NCBI RefSeq assembly: GCF_949628265.1
Contig: NC_088790.1
Coordinates: 17,612,545 to 17,676,544 of the forward strand
Direction of reading: 5' to 3'
Source: Cloeon dipterum
Taxonomy: Eukaryota; Arthropoda; Insecta; Ephemeroptera; Baetidae
Length of the DNA: 64,000 bases
Numbering within the stretch: the first letter of the stretch is position 1; each line of letters begins with the position of its first letter. Of the stretch, positions 38,701 to 49,698 are shown piece after piece. Under the pieces are notes generated by a model. It had not been told where the DNA came from and did not search any database. It saw only the letters and a program-made list of their open reading frames with translations. The position numbers and the translations under genes are program-made.

Positions 38701-38849
38701 AAAAATCATGAGATATTTTTTCCGATAGGTTTTGACCAAAAATATCTAAAATCGATAGGTGATTGAGAAAAAATACCTATCGAAATATCGATATTTTCAC
38801 CGAAAAATATCGATAGTTCAAACTATCGATAGGAAAATTCCCATCACTA

Positions 38850-38857
38850 TACAACAA
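38850..38857. repeat. Right target site duplication of the hAT-type element
   Basis: Second copy of TACAACAA, directly after the right terminus, identical to 37682-37689. Confidence 0.9.
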
Positions 38858-39159
38858 CATACATAGTTCTTCATCATCTGCACTCGTGCTCTCGCTCACC
38901 GCTCACTCTTTTTCTGGCACCTGGTACAAACCAAAACAACTCTCTTATCAACATTGCGAAATAGCAAATCTATAAAAAAACAAAACTATTTCCATTAAAA
39001 TAAAAAAAAACCGATCGAGTTGTTGAGGCACACCGATTAAGTAATTTCCCTTTATTTTCATAAACAATATATTAAGCGTTAAATATATGTATGTTCTTCA
39101 AAATCATAATATAAATTATTATATGTATGTGTATGTAGGTAGATTTTTAGAGTCGAAGC

Positions 39160-42100
39160 ATGTTTTACGATCCTTCAACAACGTCGCATCGAATCTGCAT
39201 TAAAAACCTTGCACCTGGTGCCAACACATACCAATTAAAAGAAGATCTAACCGCTCATTTTGAGAAGTATGGAAAAATACTCGGTACGGATTTCTTTTGA
39301 AATTTTTTCGCACATTTAATTTGATTAACTTTCGTTAATTTGTAGGTGTTATGTGCCAACCATCCTACACATTAATTCAATATGAGAAGGAAGAAGCTGC
39401 ATCATGCGCTGTTCAGATGGAAAACAACACAACTTTTCAAGACAGAATCATAAGTATCTATATATATCATGTGTTTACTTTTCGAATTTATTCATTTCAT
39501 TTTTATTAGATCTCGCCTAATTAAGCTGATGCCAGCACAGGAAATTGATTATTTAGTTTTGGCTTAATTATTGGGAACATTTTCAACATCTTCTGAATTC
39601 TTAGAATATTATTGAAAATCAAACATCCAGAATTACAATAAAATGTGATAAAATGCATCAGTTTAATTATAAATGACTTCTCAACAAATCAAAGATCATG
39701 TTGGTTAGTTCAATGCCACATTCATTCTTAACGAAGTGACTTGTACATAACAATCAGATCTGTTGGTACAACCATCCAAATTCCAATCCGCGTCTGCTCA
39801 ACACCAGAATCAGAGTAGTCGTTGATTAGGTGAGCTGCACAGCCATTCTGCCAGGTTCAAAAATTGGTTATGATTGACAATCATTTATAATGGTTCAAAT
39901 CCGCAAAATATAATGCGCGACCCTTCTCGTCTTGGCCCATCATGGCCAAGCCACCTTTGGCAGACGAGATAATGCTGCACTCGGCCAGCTACGCTCTCCT
40001 TATGCCGAGCTGAGCATAAAGCCCCTGCCGGCTTACAAAACTCTCAAAAATTCACATATGCACAGACACAAATATTACACCATCATTCAGATATATGGCG
40101 GAAACGATATATGTCTCAAATAAATTCATTGAGTATTCCAAATACACGTTATAATCTTGTCAAGGCTGTTATTACACAACTCATTTCTTTCCAGGGGTTA
40201 TACCTGCGAGACCACCACCACCTCATATTGAGGAACAGCAGAGAGACAGGTCTCCTGTGATCAGAAACCGTTCGCCAGTCAGAAGGGGAAGATCACCTCC
40301 GCGTGGTAGATCGCCTCCAAGAGGCAGATCACCCTCCAGAGGACGATCACCTCCCCGTGGAAGGTCTCCTCCTAAGAGAGGACGCTCACCGCCTCAAAAC
40401 AACTGGAGGTGCATATTTATTTTAACCAGTTCTATTTCAAAACATGAAATCAGAACTCTCAGAATCTGAATTTGTTAGTATTAGCACAAAACCTTCTGAG
40501 AATTTATATCTACAAAAACAAGAACTTAAAACATTTGTTTGGTCACAGGCCACAGCGCTTCCATGACGATTATCCAGACCCGTACTTCAAGTCTCCGAGA
40601 TATGGTTCAGGGCCTCCTGACCCTCCGATGGATCCATTGCCCGCAGTGCAACCGCCCAAAGCTTCCATTGCTGCCGAGAGAACCAATGATGTAGAAATCC
40701 TGGTATTTGACCAAGAACAAACGTCAGTTTGCCCATTTACTTTTTGTTGTCATAAGTCCTAACAATATTGAATCTGTAGAAAATATGGTGAGTTGATTGA
40801 GCGGAGACTGAAGAACATTGGTTTGTCTGCCGACATCTTGTTTCCTAATCCAGCCATTCCGAAGGGTCGGTTGCTAGCAAATATCGCTTCAAAGGGCACA
40901 CTGTACGCCATCACTGTGCAGGAAATAAACCAAGTCAAAGACAGCTTCACTGTACACATCCTACAAGGCGACTCTGAAGGCAAGTAGTGTACAATTTGAT
41001 TCATGAATGATCTTTGTGGTGAACGTCTGAAGTGATTTATTTTTTGTGTGTGAAATGTGCTATCATAGGAAACACAGAAGGTATTTCTTGAAAGCTTTCA
41101 AGGGCGCTCGGTAACCGTTTTATTCTTGTGCTTTGCAGAACACAAGAACATCCCGTTTGACCAGGGAATCAAGCTAATCACCATCAACTTTGACAAGTAT
41201 ATCCAGAGCGGAGGAAACAGAACAGCGCCTGCTGTTGTGCCCATGTCTGGAGGCAACAGTTCCAGTATTCATCCTGAGGCAATACAGACAATGATCAACC
41301 TCTTGCTGCAGAAAAGGCCACTCACCGTAATACAGTACGACGCCATCGTCAAGTACCTCGACAATTTGAAAAATAAGCAAGCCAAACTTGAACTTGGGGA
41401 TGCACTGGATGTTACTTATGATCGTAAGTTTCTATGAAACCACTAGAATTCACTTCAGTAATTACACATACTAAAAACAGTGGGGTGAAGGGTTCACAAA
41501 TTTTTAATCGGCAATGTTTTTTGCGAATTTTCCTCGTTTTTTTTTTTTTTTCAAAATTGTCCGCCAAAAAGATCATCTTTTGCTCAAAAAAATAGTAAGA
41601 CAATAGCATTGAATTCTAATAAATGTATTTGTTGTAAAATCAGTATGGCACTTAAATTGATTTCTTTAATTTAGATTAGCATCGCGTTTGGTTTTTACGA
41701 TAACAGGCGGGTTTTTGTGAACCCTGGGATAAAATCGATAAAATGCTAATAAAATCAGTTCAATTTTATCAATTTTACCTTTTCATGTTCTACTAGAACA
41801 TTGAAATGATGATGATGAATTAAAGTAGCCTCTTTGCGAGGTTCAAATTTTTAATTGTATGGTTGATTTCTCTCACTTAGTGTGAGCAAGCAGGTTTCAT
41901 TTTTGTATATTTCCTTAAATATTTAAAGAATATATAGAAACGCAAAAAAGCATTGAACGAATACAAATTTTGCAATGTGCTAAGAGAAGGGATTCACGTC
42001 TAATATTAAAAATATTCAACATTTTTAGTTGGAAAGAAGGAAGAAACAGGTGACACAGAGAATCTTCTCAAGAGCCGTATTATGAGCATCATGGACAAAA

Positions 42101-42276
42101 CTATAAACAAGCCAGCAGCTCAAAGTCCCCTGGCCCCCACCCCACTGCCACAGCCAGTCCTCCTACAATCAGCAGCTGACTTAGCTGCGACGGCCAAACC
42201 AATGTTGCAGGACCCAAACATACAGAGGGCTTTGGACACTCTCCTTAGTGGCGGAAGTTTGAACTTTTTTAAATAA
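39160..42276 (+). CDS. Ncoa5: Nuclear receptor coactivator 5-like protein, 7 exons, 450 aa
   Basis: Exons: 39160-39283, 39346-39453, 40195-40408, 40549-40722, 40780-40979, 41139-41423, 42029-42276. All are in phase; the intron at 40980-41138 uses a GC donor (GAAG|GCAAGT). NCOA5 is a nuclear transcription coregulator of steroid receptors. Visible parts are an RRM-like domain (about 10-80, starting SHRICIKNLAPG), a basic RS-type region with repeated RGRSPP units (about 105-148), the NCOA5 anticodon-binding-like fold (about 193-290, VEILVFDQEQ to QEINQVKDSFTVHIL, then EHKNIPFDQ) and a helical segment IQTMINLLLQKR. This last matches the NR-box region of human NCOA5 but has Met in place of the first Leu of LxxLL. 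The C-terminus is Pro/Ala-rich. Introns at 39454-40194 (741 bp) and 41424-42028 (605 bp) hold no exon I recognise; the second contains a MITE-like inverted repeat. Confidence 0.9.
41489..41725. mobile_element. Possible small MITE in an NCOA5 intron
   Basis: The 12-mer AGGGTTCACAAA (41489-41500) is matched by its perfect reverse complement at 41714-41725, giving a 237-bp inverted-repeat-bounded unit with no coding capacity. No clear target duplication was found, so this could instead be an old or nested element. The right terminus continues into a sequence repeated at 42599. Confidence 0.45.
41712..41770. repeat. Dispersed 59-bp repeat, copy A
   Basis: Shares 54 of 59 positions by eye with 42599-42657. 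Both contain TTTTTGTGAACCC, then GGGATAAAATCG and ATTTTATC. It lies within the last NCOA5 intron. Confidence 0.75.
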
Positions 42277-42482
42277 TAGTGGCTGACACTGTGCTCAAAT
42301 TTATCAAACCATCAGACAGTAAATGTCTAACACTTTTGTTGTAAGTGCGCTCTGTTGTGTGTACTCTCCTTCTGCGTTGAAAAAGAGTCCAGAGTGGATA
42401 CTTGACATTTAAAAAAATTTCCTTTCATTTCTTTGATGCGAATCTATACTTTCTCATTCATTATAAGTATAAGTACCATATT

Positions 42483-42488
42483 AATAAA
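42483..42488 (+). terminator. Candidate poly(A) signal of NCOA5
   Basis: AATAAA about 207 bp after the stop codon, followed within 60 bp by the GT-rich GTTTGACTAGTGG. Confidence 0.5.
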
Positions 42489-42598
42489 TATTAAAATATT
42501 TCACTTTGCAAGAGCGATGTTTGACTAGTGGCGAAGATTCTCGACATGTGCTTGACATTACTTTAACTGGAAAATCAATTTCAGAAATTTTTAGTTTT

Positions 42599-42657
42599 TT
42601 TTTGTGAACCCCGGGATAAAATCGTTAAAATGCTAATAAGTTCAGTTAAATTTTATC
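42599..42657. repeat. Dispersed 59-bp repeat, copy B
   Basis: Second copy of the unit at 41712-41770, same length and orientation, with five mismatches by eye. Only the right end of the putative MITE is present here, so it is a fragment or a different element sharing an end. Confidence 0.75.
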
Positions 42658-44137
42658 TTTATTTATTTCTTTCTTCAATTTTATGCTTCTCTTTCCACGT
42701 CACAAAATTTGTAATTTGTTCAATGCTTTATTTGTGTTTTCATTATTTTAATATTTCATGAACAAAACCGAACAAAACGAAGGATTATCACACTGAGTGA
42801 GAAATAAGCTATAAAATAAAATTTTGAACTTCTCAGATATAATGTTTGTCAAAATGGCCATTTACTTTATATATAGCCTTTAATGTAGATATTAACATTT
42901 TTTGGTAATTTAATTCCAATTAGTTTGTAAAATGATAAAAACAAGTTATTTTGGTGGATATTGGAATTATAACCAAATTTATTATATTTCACCATATAGA
43001 AAGCCGAGAGCTTTAAAGGACAGTTAACGAAAATATATAGAGAGCTGCATTCGGTCTAAGTGATATGCTGCTATTTAGAAATTGGAACTCAAGAGTGTCA
43101 GAACTTCATTTTTTTAATTTACCTTTTTTTAAACTTAATTCAACCAATTAAATGTGAATCTAGTGCAAGCAATTTTCGCAATCAGAGGCCTAGATTTAAA
43201 ACTGAAAGGTCCCATTGGAGGCCAATAAGGCCTAAACAATAACACAAATGATTCTATAAATTTCTTTTTAAAGCTTCTAGGTTCTGTTCTTATGACTTCT
43301 GTAATAGATTTCATATTAAATAATAATCCCCCTTAGATTAAGCACTTTAAATATGTATTAATTTTAATTTCTAGCGTACAATTTCGAGCTACTACTAAAC
43401 CAAAAAGTACATAGTGTCTGATAAAATGAGTTAGAGTAGAGTGGCTACTGCGGCTGCCGGCTACTCTACTCTGCTAGGCGTGGAACCGCGAAAGCGCGTA
43501 AGGTCCCCATTCCCTCTCCTTACGTTTCCTTAACAACCCAGTTGAACGCTTGATGGCGCCACCGGCTCCACCGTTCCTAACAGAGAATAAACTGGAATAA
43601 ACCCAGCCACATAACATCAACAACACAAAAGTAGATCGCAGATCACGCACAACATGGCGAAGATCAGCCTCTCCCTGTGATGTGAAGATCTGTTAGAATG
43701 ATTTTTCCGATTTTTCACAAACATTGGACTGTTTCTAAATTGGATTAAATTAAAAATGCATTCAGAAGTATCTCACTTCTTGTATTTAAAACGTGTATCG
43801 CTTTAACTTGATATGGTAAGAAAAGCACATTCAGTTAAACGAGTTTAACGTTCATTTTTTCATTTCGGTGAAATAAAATTTTGATTCACTGGATTCACCA
43901 TTCAAAACATTTCGTTCAATGACTGAAAGTAAGAAAGCAGTAAAAAGCGCAAAATTTATGTTAAAGCGGTTTAAGCATCAATTCTTAACTCTTCGTTACT
44001 CGATTCTAATCTTTCTTTAAAACTTTAAGACCAATATTATGGTAAATTTAAAAAATAACCAAATAACCTTTCGCGAAATTTAAATTTCTTGTTATAAAGC
44101 TCAATTTTAATGTGTACGTATATATGTATTTCAGAAA

Positions 44138-47100
44138 ATGGATGAATACACCCGTAAAATTCTTGTACGCGTTGTGGGACAAGTATGCAGCCAACTAGGA
44201 TGGCACTCAATCCACCAAACGCCGCTGGACATAATGGTGGATCTGCTGCACCGGCAATTGCAGCAGATCTGCGTGCAGACCCACCGTTACTCTGAACAAT
44301 TTAACCAGTCACAACCGAATCTGGATCATCTAGGCTTGGCCATGCAGGATCTTGGCATTCGTCTGTCCGAGTTGGAGGACTTTGTGCGGAACGTGGAGAG
44401 TAGCCCGCTGCCAAACCAAGTGCCAAAGTATCCGCTCCCTAAGGAGAGCCACCTCAACTTCTTAAAGCCTGGCAGCAATGAAGTTGTGCATCGACCAGTG
44501 CATGTCCACGAGCATCTACCACCCATGCACCCTGACCTGGAGGGTGAGCGTACTTTCAGAACTAACCGATTATTGTGTAAATCTCACAACAAGTCATAAA
44601 ACCCCCCAAATTTTAAGCTATCGATATTTTAATTGGGATTTTTAGAATTAATGCTAGCAGAGTTGTTGTTTATAATACGCAAGGATATATTCAAACATCT
44701 TAGGAATTTCAAAGCAATAATAATTTTGTCTAGCAGAAAACAACCAGGCTGTGGCTTTGACTGGAGATGCGTCTGCAGCTGGCGATGCAAACAATGGGGC
44801 TCCCTCATCTCCTTCCAACCCTAACTCTCCTGCCTTCAAAAGGCCAACTGACCTGCTAGAGACCCCTGCTATGAAGAGAGTCAGGTGCTTAGTCTGAGTC
44901 ATGTATCTCTCCTACAGCAAACTGAAAATGATTTCCTCTTCAGGATGGCCATGGAGGAGGAAGGTGGCCGAACTCTTCGGGAGATTAGCAGCGTCATTAT
45001 GACAACCTCTGGGTTCCTTTCACCTGCCATTGAAGGCAAGCTACCCGAATCAAAGCCACCATCAATACCTAGCGAGTTCTTGGACCAGCCAAAGCCCGTT
45101 CCGCCTCCTGTGGTGCCTGCCACGTCTTCATCAAAGGATAAAAAGAAGCTTGCTGCAAACAAAACTCCACCGATTGCTGCAAAGAAAAAGGATACGGCAT
45201 CCAAAAGGAAGCTAGAAACACCTAAACCGCCTATACCCAAGGTTCACTTCTATTCAACTCTAATAGTGTCATAATGCATGACTTGGAAAACAATCAAAAT
45301 TAGGCTTTTTTCAACTTGTGTTTCTTGAGCATAAAATAAAATATCAATCATTTCAGATTTGGATTAGATCACAATGCATAGTAAATCATATTAACCTTCA
45401 CCAAGAAAGCTATTTGAGCCCTCACATATTTGTTTTGTAATAGGTGGAGAAAAAAGAGGAACATCTGCCTCCTCCTCCTAAAAAGAAGAAGCAGGTTCCG
45501 CCGACCATGAAGGAGTTGGATAAGCTGAAGGCGCTTAAGCAGATTACAGTGCGGAAGCTTCCTCCAGCGCCAATGCCCATGGAAAAACTTCCCGTTGATC
45601 CTGACAAGCAGAAACTCAACATCTTCAAAAAGATTCCCAAGGTGAAAGAGGATATGCTCAAGAGCTCAAGGGAGAGCTCACCCAACCTTACCATCACAGA
45701 GGTGCCTCAGCCTCCCCCTCAACCCAGACATGAAGAGGCACGGCGGTTAGCCAACATTGACAGCGTCATTGACTCAGTGATCTCAGAGCCAAAGGTATGG
45801 TGAACGATGATTTAAAAAAACTATTATAATCCTGTGGATTAGGTATTATTTGCCCTGTTCTGAGCATACCATTCCATGTTCTAGGTACTTAAATGAGTCT
45901 ATCTGATTTTAATTTTAATTTTTCAATATTAACTCAAAACATTCTCAAGCTTTTCATGGAATATTGATTTATTTTATCAGCATTTCTGATGATTAGTCCT
46001 CATCAGAACTAATAATCAGCAAGTTTTATGAAAAGATCACAGTCATCTCTGAATGTGAATCAAAATCTTTTAGATTCCACGTTTTTTGGCTCCAGATATT
46101 TCTCCTTGGACATTGCTTTTGTTTATTGTTAAAATTGTAGCCTAAGATTTTTGTAAGCATCTCTAAAGAGTTTAATTTGGAATTTCAACTGAAGAGCACT
46201 TTACATTTTTAAATAACGCTGTAAATTATCATTAATGACAAACTAGAGCCATATTGGTGTTCATTGACAACTTTTACTTGTTTTATAAATCAAGTCATAA
46301 AACAGGTTGCTAACTGCAATTAACGCTTGTGTAAAATTTCGTTCATTGAAGATTTTTCTCCCATCCATCAAGTCTGTGTGAAATACTGTATATCCCACCA
46401 CCCATATTTTATAAAACGAGGCCAAATTATTTTTCACAAGGTCTGTGACATATAAATTAATCTGGTTTTATTTTTAAACACGGGATGGGCTGACAATCAA
46501 CCTTTTATCCTAAATTCTTCTATGGTTTCAGATTGAGATGATAGTGGAAGAGGAGGTAATCTTTTCTGATACATTCTCCCCACCGAGCACCCCATCAGCT
46601 CCAAAAACGCCTGAAATCCTGTCTAAGGCTGACCGCTTGGCGGAGAAGCGGCGGAAGCGGGAGAAGCAGAAGCAAAAGAGCAAAGCGACACCGATTATGG
46701 TTGAGGATCCCTTGGACGATGACATCATTGAGGAGCCAATTGAGCGGCCCAGAACGCCCCAAGCGCTCATTCCGCCCTCAGTCTTCCCATTCATGTCTCG
46801 CTTCCCTGCACCAGGGTTGATTCCACCTCCCCCTATGACGTCGCCCTTGCTCGCGGGGCTCCCTTTCCCTGGCAAGGAGGGACCGCCGGTGCACCCTGCG
46901 ATGCCGAACTTGCCACTGCCGCCGCCCATGTTTATGCAGCAGAAGAATGAGTTGGATATCCTTGAGCCCTCCACCTCAGCAGTGACGGAGGAGGTTGTGG
47001 AAGTTGAGGTTGAGAAAGTATGCTTGCTAAATATGCTCGATAAATGCGATATTAACTCCTGTTGTGCAGGTAAAGGAGCATAAAAAGGAGAAGAAGGAGG

Positions 47101-49239
47101 AAAAGAAGGTAAAAAAGAAGAAGGACAAAAAGGATAAAAACAAGAGCAAAGAGAAGGGCGAGAAAAAGAGGGAGGAGAAAAAGGAAAAGATTAAGGAGAA
47201 GAAGGACAAGAAAGAGAAGAAGAAAGATCGCGAGGTAAGGCGGTTGCTGGCCGTCTGTTGATCTTGCATATTGCTTGAAAATTGGGACACTTCAGAAATC
47301 ATACAACCCTAGTCATAACTTGCCTCATACCAAACTTTTTTAAAGAGAACTTAAAAGAACTAGTCATTTATTAAAGTGTACTATAGCTAACTCCTTCAAA
47401 TTATATGATTGTATTAACCTATTTTGAATATTACGTCAAATAAACAAATATCATTTTTCTAGAAAATAGTGCTCAAAATTTCGAAGCTAAAGCAAAAAGT
47501 AAGCATAAGTCTTAAATGTTTGATTTACTATGCACTGGTCAATCACAAATTAGGAGCTACCAAACAATGTTTTGTGTAGCCGATTTCCACACAGGCTCAC
47601 TCATCACTACTTGTTGTGAAATGTGCTTTGGTCTCTCGGCTCAGGTACTAAGTACAGGATCTTACTACAAAATTTTGTGTGCAGTGGTAGACTTAGCTGA
47701 GATCTGTATTTTGTAAATTCTATTATCGCTCACCATCACACTTCCCATCTTCATCTCTTCAATCTCACTGTTTTAACATGGAGTTTTGCATTTAAAATTT
47801 TAGAAGTAGTGACAATATTGGCATAAACTATAATTAATTTGAGATATCTTTCCAGAGGGACGAAAGAGCAGAGACTAGCTCACCAGCTGTTCCTAAAATT
47901 ACACTCAAATTTGGGCCACCGTCGCCTAGACCACCAACGCCAGATGCTCCGCGGAAATTGTGAGTTGCATTTTTTTTCTGCTATTACAAGAGGTCTCGGT
48001 CAGCCAATTTTGGGGTCTGTGGTGAATGAACAATCACATCAGCAGTAGGAAATTTAAATTATAAATGTAGCTCTGGCTGAGACCTTTAGCAATTTAATGT
48101 TCTCATCGTATGTAAAAGCATATACTATGAATTTTTAACATTTTTCAGGGTAATTAAGCCGGTTGTGGAGCCAGAGCCAGAAAATCCGCCTGAGCTGGCT
48201 AAATTCGCTGCACTAATAACGCGACCGCCAAAGCCCAAGATCAAAGAGCCAGAGCCAGTGAAGAGGCCGGCGCCAGTAGCACCTGTGGCGGCCGAGACGG
48301 TCGCCTTCTATCACGTAAGTTATCCTCTCATCAGATCAGACTACTCGCATTATCTCAAAAGCGCTGGCTAATTTTTTAAAAGCGGCCCGTGCCCTATGTA
48401 GATAGAACAATTTCATTTCCTCTGACTGAGCTCTCGAATTGTGATGGTTTCCCTCACGCCACTCTTTCTGTTTGCACTTCTCGACTTCTCATAACTAGCG
48501 CATGGCCTAGGTCTCAGATCTCTTTGCATTTCTACAGAGATATCACTACTGGCTCTGACAATGAATTCAGTAGCCTAATTTCTGCTTTCTACTTTTCCTG
48601 TTTTTGCCGTTTTATTTTTGCACTCAATCACGTTTTACACTGCATGGCTTAAATCCTGAATTGAGTTTTGAAAACGCGTCTTTGCCCTGGAACCTAGCAT
48701 GACGGCGGCCAGAAAAAGTCAAGCGCGAGCAAGTCATCTTCGGGCGACATATCGAAGTTTCTCATGGTGAGTCTCGAAACATTCGAGAGCTCTCAGAGTC
48801 TCATCTTCATCGCCGCGCTATACGCTGTTTCTCGTTTATATTAAGCTCATTGAGTTTTTATTAATCATCACCCACACTTTTAGGATGCTACAGGGAACAA
48901 AGTGTGGATATGTCCTGCGTGCGTAGGTCCTGATGATGGCACTCCAATGATAGGATGCGATGGCTGTGACGCTTGGTACCACTGGTAAGCACTGTATTTT
49001 GTATGGCTTAGATTTAAGTTTTCTGCCAATTAATTCCATGGCAATCACATTGTGTTAAGTGTAGATCGTGATCTTAATATTTTGCTTCTCTCTATTAATG
49101 CAACGTTCTTGGCAGGGCATGCGTGGGAATTCAGGTTCCGCCTGATGAGGATGTTGACTGGTACTGTCAGAAGTGCATTGCCAGGAAGATGAGTAGTATG
49201 TCTGATAAGAAAAAGAAGAAAAACAAGAAAAAGGCGTAA
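44138..49239 (+). CDS. Taf3: TAF3, PHD-finger subunit of TFIID, 11 coding exons, 806 aa
   Basis: Exons: 44138-44543, 44734-44884, 44944-45241, 45444-45794, 46532-47017, 47070-47234, 47856-47959, 48149-48314, 48698-48766, 48884-48984, 49116-49239. All are GT-AG and in phase (2421 nt). TAF3 pairs with TAF10 through an N-terminal histone fold and anchors TFIID to H3K4me3 through a C-terminal PHD finger. The histone fold is residues about 1-85 (RKILVRVVGQVCSQLGWHSI). A long disordered middle follows, with Pro/Lys-rich stretches, NIFKKIPKVKED and a block of about 30 lysines in 55 residues (565-619). The PHD finger (about 739-790) has a full C4HC3 set (CPAC, CDGC, H765, C768, CQKC) with Trp740, Met754 and Trp763 where the methyl-lysine cage is expected. 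The 59-nt intron at 44885-44943 was chosen because only its acceptor keeps frame. Introns of 737 bp (45795-46531) and 621 bp (47235-47855) appear empty. Confidence 0.93.
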
Positions 49240-49692
49240 AATGTTTGAAAACGTCGCTTGGTGTGTATATTTTCATGATTTGACAGTATACTCAATGTTA
49301 TCAGCAGAAATGTTTCCTCACTGTGTTTGATTGTTATTGCAATTTTAAACTTTTGACTTTTTGATTATCGATATACCAATAGTTGGACTCGCTTTTAAAA
49401 TGTTCACGAATCATTTTAAAGTATTTAGTTCTCGCAGCCAGAAAAATGCCATCACCATCGGTTCCAGTGCTAAATTTTGCTATGCGATAAAATTGTATGG
49501 CTAGTATGCTCGTAGTCGAAGGGTCTGGTTTCCTTTTATATCCGGTTCGACAATGTTTTGTTGGCTAGTAATGGTTGTTGCAGGCGTGGAAATAACTGTT
49601 CAATAGAACTCCTTTCTCTGACAATTACAAAAATTTATAACTTATAAGTTTCTATGACCTTCAGCATCTGAAAAATGATTTTAAATGTTTAC

Positions 49693-49698
49693 AATAAA
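49693..49698 (+). terminator. Candidate poly(A) signal of TAF3
   Basis: AATAAA about 450 bp after the TAF3 stop codon, with a T/G-rich stretch (CTGTTTTTGTTC) about 30 bp downstream. Confidence 0.4.

Larger units (their letters stand above)
37690..38849. mobile_element. Non-autonomous hAT-type DNA transposon, 1160 bp
   Basis: The element begins TAGTGATGGGAA and ends TTCCCATCACTA, a perfect 12-bp terminal inverted repeat, and is bracketed by the 8-bp duplication TACAACAA. TIR sequence and duplication length fit hAT. There is no transposase, so movement would depend on an autonomous relative. Subterminal zones at both ends carry many copies of CGATAGGT-like and TATCGATA motifs (TATCGATA at 37760, 37783, 38786, 38808 and 38824), in the arrangement expected of transposase-binding sites. 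The interior holds two arrays of the same 27-bp unit separated by about 460 bp of AT-rich DNA, which contains a perfect CRE-like ATGACGTCAT (38120-38129). The intact ends and duplication suggest fairly recent insertion. Confidence 0.9.
37215..39159. promoter_or_regulatory. Shared upstream region of the divergent RabGAP and NCOA5 genes
   Basis: The two start codons face away from each other 1945 bp apart. A 1160-bp hAT-type element plus one 8-bp target duplication accounts for most of this, so the ancestral interval would have been about 780 bp, a size typical of bidirectional promoters. No TATA box is obvious at either end. Promoter function is inferred from the geometry, and 5' UTR exons are not placed. 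The flank at 38865-38940 is rich in CT and CACTC sequence. Confidence 0.5.
42277..44137. other. NCOA5 3' region and TAF3 5' region
   Basis: The first part is the NCOA5 3' UTR with a poly(A) signal near 42483. It is followed by a repeat copy at 42599 and AT-rich DNA. A GC-richer segment at 43430-43680 is the likely TAF3 promoter or first non-coding exon. It holds an inverted repeat (43433-43442 and 43463-43472), a possible splice donor GTAAGG at 43498 and a short ATGGCGAAG upstream frame ending in TGA at about 43681. The TAF3 start codon follows TTTCAG at 44129-44134 by three bases, so the coding exon is probably the second exon. Confidence 0.45.

Noticed and set aside
38409..38711. Repeat protein of nine-residue units encoded by the minisatellite
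   Set aside because: The frame is a consequence of the 27-bp period inside a non-autonomous transposon; the opposite strand is equally open, and unit 7 and the ends degrade freely.
39890..40030. Possible tRNA or tRNA-derived SINE (B-box-like GGTTCAAATCC)
   Set aside because: No matching A box, acceptor stem or cloverleaf could be drawn around it.
44619..44626. Single TATCGATA in the first TAF3 coding intron as a further transposon end
   Set aside because: No terminal repeats or duplication around it; one octamer is compatible with chance or an isolated DRE.
44885..44943. Alternative TAF3 acceptor CCTACAG at 44917
   Set aside because: It places the following exon in the wrong frame; the TTCAG acceptor at 44943 keeps the conserved frame.
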